A stretch of 64,000 nt of DNA from Dimorphilus gyrociliatus (Eukaryota; Annelida; Polychaeta; Dinophilidae): assembly GCA_904063045.1 (NCBI GenBank), contig CAJFCJ010000006.1, positions 3,178,408 to 3,242,407 on the forward strand. Reading direction: 5' to 3'. A program made the position numbers and the translations under genes. Below, one piece after another: positions 20,226-30,700 of this stretch. Positions within the stretch are counted from its first letter, which is position 1; each line of letters begins with the position of its first letter. The notes under the pieces are model-generated. The model was given only the letters and a program-made list of their open reading frames with translations, was not told where the DNA came from and ran no database searches.

Positions 20226-22751
20226 ATGACAGCTGGAAAACAGGATGTCAGTAAGTTTGCAAATATTGGAAAACGGCTAACGTCATATTTGCACTGGAAA
20301 AAAACAAAACAAATTAAAATATAGCGACTGCAAAAAAAGTTAAGATTAATCGAAATATAATTATTAATTATATAATCCCAGAAAATCTTTAATAATACGG
20401 ATATTTAATTAATCGATATTTAATTGTAGCCTTTAAACTATTTACACGGCGACGTGAGGAAAAAATCTTTGACAAACTATTTTAGTCTTTTTGTTTCTTT
20501 TCTAGAATAGCTTGGCAATATGCATTTTATTTTTAGATAATACCTATTGGCTAATTCATTTGCCTAATTAGCATATATGAATACAAATTTGAAGATTTTA
20601 TCAGGATTTCTAAAGAAAAACAGTTAGCAAAAGAAACAAAAAATAGGTAGTTTCTTTTTTGAGCTATTTAGTAAAAGAGAAAAGGAATTATGAAATGTTT
20701 GCACGAACGTGACAAACATTTATTGAAGCGGTAATTTTAATTTATTGACGATAATCAGTCACGCCGGGGTAAACGGTGTGAAACGAACTTTTCATACTAG
20801 TTTTAATTGAATTTTCTTGTCTGTATCACTCTGATTGTCGGAAGAGGACAGTCAAAACAAACACACTGAAAGGGAGAATAAATCTTAGTGAAGATAACTC
20901 ATCGGATCCATCTAAAGATATATAAATAGAGTTGTTTGTATGTTTTTGTTTACTGCTTAAGTAGGGATGTATCAGAATATGAATTGGAAGAAATCCGGAT
21001 TTCTTCCATACTCTCTTAAAGCAAGACAATTAGAATTTACTGATCCAGGATTTGATAGATATTCTTGGTCTGCTGAGGTTCGATTAAAGGAGGAACGACT
21101 TGCTAACGAAAGATTTAGTTTGGAAGCCAGGAAGACGAAAAGGCAAATGAGGTCTAAGCCTTGGTCAGCCGATAAGAGTAAGGCTGAAGAAAGACAGAAA
21201 GTCGGTAGGGAGATAAAACATGTGACTAAATTCAGAAGATGGCTCGAAGAAGAGAGAAAAGCTGCTAAGCAACACCAAATGAACAATGAAGCCAGGAATA
21301 GAGAAAAGATAAGAGAGGAAAGAAAATCAGCGACAGTTTTAGCCAAGGAGAGAGAAAAGGAGAGAGAATTGGAGAAGATAAAAATGAGTAAGGAAATAGA
21401 AGCTTCAATGAAAATAAATAGTATTGTTAAAGGTTTTATTGTAAGAACTAGATTAATGAAAATTCGATTCAGAATTCACAAATCGCATGGAGACTGGAAG
21501 AATTTTATAAATGAATATAAAGGGATTCTGCAAAGAGTACAGAAAAGATATGGTAAACAAAAAATATCAACTCCTTTTAACACAAAAGATATCGTCAGAT
21601 TCATGTCAAGAAAGGAAAAGTATGATAAAACATTTTACAATATGGCGGTCGGTGACAAACTAGCTAAACATAATTTAATGAAGTTTTTTAGGGAGAATAG
21701 TTCTACCTTAACGGAAAGACAAGTAAATATTGCTTTTAGATCTCTATTTCAGAAATGTCAATCTAAAGCAGATATTTTCCTTGTATCCGATTTTTCGCCC
21801 ACCCTCTCGGATACAAGCTTCCGTACAATGCAGACGTTTTTAAAAGAGTTTGTCAGATGTTTGCATATATCAACAGAAAATGTTAGAATAGGATTTAGTC
21901 CTTTTAATACAGATGTTTTTGAAGGGTTTGATATTGATCAATATGGAATTTTATCGGATATTCTTAAGGGTTTAGACTTTGTTAAATACTCTAAAAACAC
22001 TATAACTTTTGAATCGGCTTTTAAGAAAGCTAAAGAAGGACTTCAAAAAAGTAGACGATCAGCTCCAAAGATAATGATAATAATCACTGATTTTTCCGAA
22101 GGAGGCCTCACAATAGACAAACAATCTCTAAAGAAAGACGAAATAAAGATAATTGGTGTTAATGTTGGCGACAGAACAGATGAATCATCCTCTACCTTGC
22201 TCGGGAAAAGTTCAACTTTTCAGTTGAATTCAATTCTAATTTTGGAGAGAATTCGTTTCAAAATGTATAGAAAATTAAAAATAAAGAATTGTCAATATTG
22301 CAACTTTCGAATACCCGAAGATTTCTTAATCGATATGAACAGACCGTTGCACAAGCATGAAATTTTTGAATTAGCTTGGACTCTTTACCCTCCAAGCGGA
22401 GCTGATATTTCAAAAGAGGAACAAATTCAATGGATAGAGAACGGTGGTATTCCAAATTTATATCCAAAGTTGAAATTGCTAAATGAAAAAGTTAAAATCG
22501 AAGAAGGAAAGGAAGAGAAAAGTCTTTGTTGGCAAATTCATTCTAAACTCGATATGAATTTCGATTCGAAGAAGAAAGCCCTTAAAAGTTCGAGTTCAGC
22601 ATCTTGGGAAGATCTAGAAGGAATGGCCGAAGATTATCTTAAGAAGAATAAAAAGCACCAGGTAAAAGAAAAGCTCAAAATAGAACTTGAAGAGAAGAAG
22701 AAAGAAAGGAATAGAAAACCTTTCAATCACCAACAATCACAAGAATCTTGA
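20226..22751 (+). CDS. Coiled-coil, IQ and VWA domain protein
   Basis: The main exon is 20962-22751. A 25-bp first exon (20226-20250, MTAGKQDV) with a consensus donor GTAAGT joins it in frame through a 711-bp intron ending in a pyrimidine-rich CTTAAG; otherwise translation starts at ATG 20967, giving 594 residues. From that Met, residues 36-150 are highly charged coiled coil (KEERLANERFS, EERKAAKQHQ). About 149-168 is an IQ-like calmodulin site (INSIVKGFIVRTRLMKIRF). About 267-400 is a von Willebrand A fold (ADIFLVSDFSPTLSD, then IMIIITDFSEGG). The MIDAS motif DxSxS reads D-F-S-P-T, so metal binding may survive. The C-terminus is Lys/Glu-rich. There is no signal peptide or membrane segment, so it is probably cytoplasmic or ciliary/cytoskeletal. 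I recognise the domains but not the family. Confidence 0.8.
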
Positions 22752-24083
22752 AGAAAATATATTATTATTAAAGCTGACACCTAATCATATTTTCCACGCA
22801 CGATATCAATGTGAAGAAGCGCCCTCTACAAAAAAAAAATTAAACTAAATGAATAAATATAATAGTCTATTCAATGTTGTCTATTCCCTTCTTATTAAAA
22901 GTATATAAAGAAATATATAATGAATAGTTGAATTTTTCTTCTGTTTTATGTAAAAAAAGACAAAAAAAAACAATAGATGGCATACATATGCATATATATA
23001 TATATATATTGTTATGTTGGAATACTTCACACAGAGAAGCTATACAGAAAAATATCAGAAGGTACACTTTCTTATGCTTTTGTATAAAAGTGAAGCACAT
23101 AGAGACTACTCAAACTAATATCCGTAGCAAAAAAAAGACACATTTCTGTTGTTGTTATTATCGTTATTCGGGCAAGTAGGAGTAAGATTTTTCTCCTCAT
23201 CCCTTTTTGTAGATAATTCTTTTTCTTTTTTTTTTAAAAAAAAAAGGCATCTATAAGCAAACAGAAGCAAAAAGAAAAAAAAACAAATAAACAGGAGAAA
23301 AAAAAGAGGAGAGAAAGGAACGAAACTAGCATCTTTTTTTATATGTAATATATATTGTATACTTACATACATACATACATATATATATATATAATAAAAC
23401 AAAAGAATGAAGGTCATTTTTTTGTTTTCAAATAGACAAAAAAAGTTTTTGCCTTCTTTACAAGATTTGTATGATTATAAAGAGAGAACAGGCTAATGCA
23501 TATTTTTTTCTCCGTCAATAAATGGAAAAAAGAAATAACGCAAAATGTAAACAAACAAACAAAAAAAACATACATTAAAGTAAACAATTTTTATAAGCAC
23601 CAATATGCAAAAATAAGAACATTTTGTTTTTTTAAAAAAAAATGAGATTAAAAACAGTTATTACAATATAATTATGTCAAGCACTTTGTTCATTTTTCTT
23701 CTACTGCAAAATGAGAAGAAGAAGATGATGAAGAAGAAGAATAAGAATAAGAAGTATTAATAGTAATAGAAGCAAACTTGTTCGTGCTATTTTTTGTCTG
23801 TTTTCTTTTAAACGTATACATAAAATGAAAATAAAGAACTAATAGTCATTTTTTTAAAAAGAAAAAACTAAAAAACAAATGAAAGTAAGAGAGAAGATGT
23901 TTCTTTTTTACTATGGATAGATAGGCCGACGTTTCTAATGTTGACTAGAGTCGGTTGACATTTCCGAAAAAAGAAAATAAAAATGGATGTTGTATAAAGA
24001 TAGAAGGTTTCTTTCTTTTTGTTCTTGTCCTATGCTTTTTTTTTTTTTTACATTTTCTTATTTCGCTATAAAATTGAATAGCA
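22752..24083. other. Intergenic region with long purine and A-tracts
   Basis: About 1.3 kb between the convergent IQ/VWA and L1CAM genes. Poly-A/poly-T runs, TA and TAC repeats (22990-23010, 23360-23395) and GAA-rich patches (23711-23752) dominate. AATAAA at 22853 may end the IQ/VWA transcript. Short open frames here are low-complexity. Confidence 0.5.
22818..22830 (+). promoter_or_regulatory. AGCGCCCTCTACA motif (CTCF-like)
   Basis: The reverse complement core AGAGGGCGCT matches AGRKGGCRSY. It lies about 67 bp past the IQ/VWA stop codon, between convergent genes, where a boundary element would be plausible. Confidence 0.4.
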
Positions 24084-24726
24084 CTATACGAATGTGGATA
24101 GAGCGTTGGGAGGATTGATATCAGGCGTTTCTGGAACTTTATCGCCACCGTATTGGCCAATAAACGAACCGTCTTCGCCAAAAGTATTCGGATCGGGATC
24201 CTCATCATACTCTGCCAGAGAATCTGTTTCTGAATCGATTAAATTCCCTTTAGAGTCAATAGAGCCTCCCTTCCGTCTTTTTGATGGCATATCATCTCTA
24301 ATAAAGATAAGAATGAAAAAGGATTACGGATAGGCTGAATAACGAAAGCTACACGTTAAATTCTACTTACGGTCTGCCGAAATCTTTAGCATTACTCTCT
24401 TCATCTTCATCTGGTATTCCGTGTAGACGTTCCTTCTCATAAACTAGAAAGAGTAGAATATTGTTTAATTGTAAAATCAACTAACTAAACTTCTATTTAT
24501 ATATTTATATATATCTTACCTGGATACTTTCCACCTCTATTATATCTATAGCAACAGATAATAGCAATAATGATGAATAGCAACAGAATTATTCCCAAAA
24601 TCACTCCAATAAGTATGTAGTTCATATTGGACTTGGAGACGCTGTCGCCTGTAATATGGATAATAATGAGTTGTTTATTAATTATATAGCAGCTGAGTTT
24701 TTGTATACATTATAATAAATTATTAA

Positions 24727-24757
<31 letters not shown>

Positions 24758-27700
24758 ATGATAATTTTAGATTAGTCTAAGACATGCTTATTTCTTTTGT
24801 TTTCTTTTAATCCATATATATATATACTGTATATATATATATATACAGTATTTGTACAGTATAATCATCTGTATTATTAACAAGCAGTGATATAAATATT
24901 CGTAATAATACTTGAAAAACCAATCTGTATACACTATAAAGTATATAGTGTATTATAGTGTATTGATAAATATTATCGCATGCTTTAGTTTTTAATATAA
25001 CATCATTTGCATCGAAGAGGAGTTTTTATCAGAAAATTTACACCAGCGGTCATTTTAGATAAGTTATAATACACGAGGGCAATAAGAAGAGGAGGAAGAG
25101 GAGTAGGAAAGAGGAAAGGAAAATAAGGAAATAATGATAATCCTTATTAGTACTTTTCTCACATTTGTGTCAAAACTCCTCAATTGACATGAGAAAAAAA
25201 AACCTGTAGTTACCTGTACCTTCAGTTGGTAGCGTTATATTCTCTAAAAGAAATAGGATAATGCAAAAAGAAAAGAAACAAAAAAACATATACAAGAGTA
25301 AGAGAAGAAGAGAATGAATGATTTAGTACAACTTTCTAGTCTCCTAAGCTTATTGAAACGATAATGATGATTGAAAAATGAGGTTAATTTTGCTGAGAAA
25401 TATTTTATTATATACCCTTATATGGATCTTATTATATTGTTCTTAAATCTCTTCGAGGCTACTCTCCACGCGTTTTTAATATATAAATATAGATTAGATT
25501 TAATAAAGGATATATAAATGCTTTTAGAATAGATATTATTCAGTTATAAAAAGGACAAGCGAGAGTAGTACATTGACTAATTAATTATTCTAATAATTTC
25601 CTATTGTAGGCCTAAAACAAAACTGGAAATTTTTATTCCATTTAGCTAATTTAAATAATATATTTTACCTTCCTTAGCAGGATGAACTGTTGGTGCTATC
25701 TCTAAAAAAATATATACCAGTTTATGAAGATATTTTTCATTTAAAAACATAAAAATATTTATAAATCAATATCAAATAGATTATATCATAAGTTTTGAAT
25801 ATATAATTATCATTAGAAGAGAAAGCTTTTTATTGAAAAAATTACAAAAAAAATAAAACCAATCCTAGGCCTTCATCCGTATTTTAGTTTTTTTTTTGTA
25901 GAAATTTGAGAGATTTCTTTTGTAATAAAGTAGAAAAAAAAAAGATACTAAATTATCCATACTAATTAATTAGACTAATGAAATGAAAATAGCATAATTA
26001 AGCATAATTATTCATTAATTTAACGTAATGTAGTAACGCATATTTAGTTAATACAATAAAGAAAGCTATCTATCCGTAGCTAAAGAACCAAAAAGAGATT
26101 TGAAATGAAGAGACCCAATAAAGACCGTTTTTGTTAAAATAAAATGGATAATGATACTTTTTGTGCTTGTATATGAAGGTGATAGATTCTTGATGACGTG
26201 ATGCAAATCATGGTTGAGATATACAATGAATGAATATATTCAAGATGAATATATCTTAATTAATTAGTTTTAGCTAGTTAATTAAATTAGTTATACTTTT
26301 TTCCGAATTATAAAGAAAAAAGTAAAGAGAGAATGAAAAGAAAAAATTCATATGTAAATTAGGTAATTAACTAGGCATATTATGCAAAAAATTATAAAAG
26401 TATTAGATATTGTTATCAATCTGTTTTTTTATGTAGAAATACATCGTTTTATATTAACCATACCGATTTCTTCTGTAGTTAGTATTACTGTTGTTTTTTG
26501 GGTGGTTCCTAACACAACACAACATCAAAAAGAAAGGGGGTTAAATAAACTAAGAACGGAACTAGATAGAATGAAAGCTAGAGGAAAAAATTGGGCTGAA
26601 AGTAAAGAATAATGCAAGATATTTCAAATAAAAATTTCATACTAGATAAAAACTAAACAAACAAGCAAAAATAATAACAAAAACGCAATATTCTGTATTA
26701 CTCTCCAGCGCCATCTAGTGATTAGTTTGTTTGTTTTTGTTTTTGTTTTTGTTTTTGCTTTTTTGTTCGTTTGTATTAGTATGAAAAACCTATCTAGAAA
26801 ATTTAACTTATGATGATGCCGTCTGTCGGCTGTTTTCTACATTATTTCGTTAATTTTTTACATAGTTTGTACTTACTGCGAGTTCCTGTATGGAATTTGA
26901 AATGATCTGATTTGATCCTTTGCGATGTACTTTCGTCTATAGCTCCGTTGGTTGTTGGTCCGAGCATACCAATTATATATCCAATATAAGGTTCATCTTC
27001 TTCCAGGTTTCTTATAATGAGATGATCCTCAAACCCAATTAGTTCGGTTTTATTTAACTCTGGAGTGGAGCTATTCGTATGTAGTTCATTGTAAAATTCA
27101 ACCCTAAAATGAGTTGGTTCAACGCCCTTAGCGCTATCGTCAAATTTCCAGTTGACCTTTACAGATGTAGCATCTTCCTCTTGATAGTCTGCTTTAGGCT
27201 TTTTCAAGATAATAGAACCACAAGACGTTTTGGCCTTTTTAACTGTTGTTGCACCCTCAATCTTTAAATTACCATCAACGTTGAAAGGTGTCAATTCTAT
27301 TGTATAATCTGTACAGTTTTTAACATTATCGGAACAGACAAAATTCTTATCATCAGGCTCGATTTCCTTTTCGCAAACACAACCAGATTGCCCTTCAACT
27401 CTTATACAAACTTTTGTCTTTCCGCCTTCGCCACCTCGTTTGGCATCTTTCGGGTCTTCTACGTTGCATTCAGTATGAAAAAAGCCAGCTTTGCAATCGG
27501 CTTCCAACTCTTTCCCACCAAAAGGCGGTCCCATAGGAGTTCTAAATGATATTGGATCGCTTCCTTTACCTCTATCTCCCCTAAGATTCCTTGCATAAAC
27601 TTGAATAGTGGCCTCTTCGAATGGCTGTAAATCCCTTAAAAGGTCCGTCTCTCGTTTCGAAGATCGTCTAGCTCTTTTTCGCGAAGAGAATTTACAAAAT

Positions 27701-30700
27701 TCATATTTTCTTCCTTTCGAAATGATAAAATGCTGCTCTTTCAAATCTTTATTCTTGTATTTTACTACGACAAGATAATCGTTAAGGTAGCCATTCATCA
27801 ACTTATCGGCTTCTTCCAATGTATTGGCTATTGCATCAAAAGAGATTTTAATATTGTCGATTGATTCCTTATCAAGTAATTTGACGCCAGAAACGCTAAT
27901 ATCATTTGGAGGCACACCTTCTCCACTACGAACGGCATACTCCAAGGAGTGAATATGAGAGCCGATATTATTCTTCGAAGTAACTTTAGCGATGTACTTA
28001 TGGAAAGGCTTAACTTTTTTAAAGACACGACTCTTCTCTGCAAAGTTTGCAACGCTTGCCGCAGGAGGTAGATTATCTTCCGAATCTGATAGTTGTATGT
28101 GATAAGCGAAATCGTGTCCGTTCGTTTCATCGATTTTTATTGGTGTCCAGGTTATGTTTATTGTGTTTGCTGGACTATTTACGGCACACACGTTCGTTGG
28201 ACTCGCCTCTGGCACATCGTCAATCGTCTGGCAAGTTACACGAACAGGTTCCGATTTGCCATATTTATTTATGGCTCTGATATCCCATTCGTATTTAAAA
28301 GAAGCGTCTAGAACTGTATCTATTCCGATTGGCTTTATCTGTGTACTGGTTATGTTAACTTTGGAAGTTCTTTTATAGTGACTACAGCATTTGGCCGTCA
28401 AAAACATTTCTACTTCGTATCCCTTGATGGGATCTCCATTTTCATTACCCTCTCTCAAATAGATGCTCGGTTTACGGCCATCGAGGCATTCGGGTTCAGA
28501 AATCTCCTTTGGCGCATCAGGTCTACCGTGAACAATTATTTTAAAAGACTTGCTTTCGCTGTCTAGCTCTGTTTTCCCTTCGCATGTGTATACTCCTGAC
28601 ATAGTTGTCTGAATTTTAGGAAACTTGAGCACTCGTATATCTTTGTTTTTAGTGTCTACAATAACACCAGGAGTTGATGATGCAAGCTCCTTCTTTATTT
28701 CGCCACTCCCATCATCTCTTTCAACATACCACGTGACCTCTAATTCGGATTTTATACGTTTATCGATTGTAGCCGAACATTTAACTTCTAAAGAGTCGTC
28801 TTCGTATGTAATAAATTGTTTAGGAATAATTTTGGAAGTTGTCAAGTTTGTCAACGAAATGGATGTTTTATTAAAGACTCGTAAGGTTTTCATATCGTGA
28901 CTATTTCCGTATTTGTTATCGAAAAATGAGATATAAATTCCAGCGTCAGCAATTTCCAAATCTTGAACAGCCATTGAATAATTATAATTCGGTTGATTAA
29001 AAATACAAGACCAATATTTCTTATTATGAAGTTTGCATCCAATTTGATTTTGAGTGCCAATGATGTATTTATCTTCTCTGGCTTTAGGATCGAATTTTTC
29101 TCCATCTGGATATTTATAAAATGTAACATTTGGCATAGGTGAACCGAAGACGTTTGAACCGCAAATAAAAGTTTGCTTTTCAACGGCTCTAGCTATTTGC
29201 GGTAGATTTGTTGCCCATTTGATGGGATGCAATTGTAAAACTCTAAGATAGCCATTTGTATAAATATAACCATATTCATTAGAAGCGTTACATTGAACCA
29301 TTAGACGGGTTTTTTCGGAAACTTTAGTAAAAGTTAATTTTGAACCATCAATCTTAACCAATTGTTGATTATACAATACATGATGCTTGGCAACGGTTCC
29401 GTTAATATACCATTCTATTTTCACTTTTGGTTTACCTCCAACGTTACAGTTGAAGACAACATCTGTTGCTTCATCGTCGACGGTATGATTTTCCAAAGGC
29501 GATCGCCAATAGGGCCTTTCGAAGAGCTCTATATTGTAGTGATGGTAAGCTTTTTGGCCATCAGCTTCGGCGTAGCACGTATACCTTCCGGCGTGTTTTT
29601 GCTCAACTTTATCTATAACTATAAATCTATTGTTTAGCTGTCTCGAAACAAGCGTTAGGTTGTCTAAGTCTCTTGGTGTTGTCCAATATAAATCCAGACG
29701 GGCTGGATAACCGTAGACACAGGCAAACTTGAGTTTTTCACCCAAAGCAGCTTTTACAGAGGTGGATTCTCCAGTAGATTCGGGATGCAAACGTTTTATC
29801 TTCCAGAGATTATTGTTACTAATTGTACTATTTTGAATTTTAAAAATGTATTGAGAATGCTTCGCTCTGGTATTTCCGCAACATGGTGGTACTTCTGTGA
29901 AGCATACGAAACTACTTTGAAGTGAATAATTGACTCGAATCAAGAAGATGTCCGTATCGACAAAGGCAAACCATTGACTAGACTCGAAAGGATTGCTTCC
30001 CGACGTTTTCTTAAAGCCAACCTTTGCCATGGGTGGTATGTATTTCATTCCACATGGCAATTTAACAGAATCGTGTAAGTTTAGAGTTCTTTTAACTTGG
30101 GTTGGGTCCCGATCTATTTAAATAGAAAATAGAGAAAATTAATATAAATTGATTTTTCTGCCACATAAATATAAAGAAAATTACCAACCTTCTACACCGT
30201 GAACTTCAATAAACTTTGAATAAGCTACTCCAAATCTATTAAATGCTTTAATCCTATATTTATTAAAAGTTTTTAAGGGTTTTCTTAATTCAAATTGTTG
30301 AGCGTCCATATTCCGTTTATAATCACCCGTAGGTCCCATTTCATTAAAATCTTCCATTAAAACAACGCTAACAATTGGAGAAATAAGAAATGAATTAATA
30401 ATCTCATTAAAGATTTAATATTTAAAAACAAACTGTGGAGTTGGTTTTCCAACGACGTTATACGAAAAAGTTATCTTTGCTGCTTTATTAGCAAGAACAA
30501 CATTACCATCAACCCTAACTCTATCTTCAGGTAAAACCCTAAATTCAAGGATATCCGGTGGTCGTGAAACTGTCCAGAAATAGATTAATTAATTAACAAT
30601 TTATCATTTTAAAAGATATAATTAAGGGTAAGGGATGTATGATTATAAATGTGTTTTTTATTATTCTACAGTAGTTTTTTATTTTGCGGTTTTTATTTCT

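Larger units (their letters stand above)
25702..26876. other. Large L1CAM intron
   Basis: About 1.2 kb between the large ectodomain exon and the first micro-exon, unusually long for this genome. It holds the CTCF-like site at 26707 and the (TTTTTG)n repeat. The plus-strand frame 26382-26612 is AT-rich and unsupported. Further cassette exons could be hidden, but I found none with both splice sites and phase. Confidence 0.5.

Noticed and set aside
20986-21007. Perfect 22-bp palindrome GGAAGAAATCC/GGATTTCTTCC
   Set aside because: It lies inside the IQ/VWA coding exon (WKKSGFLP). It may form a hairpin, but nothing else marks it as functional.
22978-23010. Possible hairpin of TATATATA with flanking CATATG
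   Set aside because: Simple TA microsatellite; self-complementarity is a trivial consequence.
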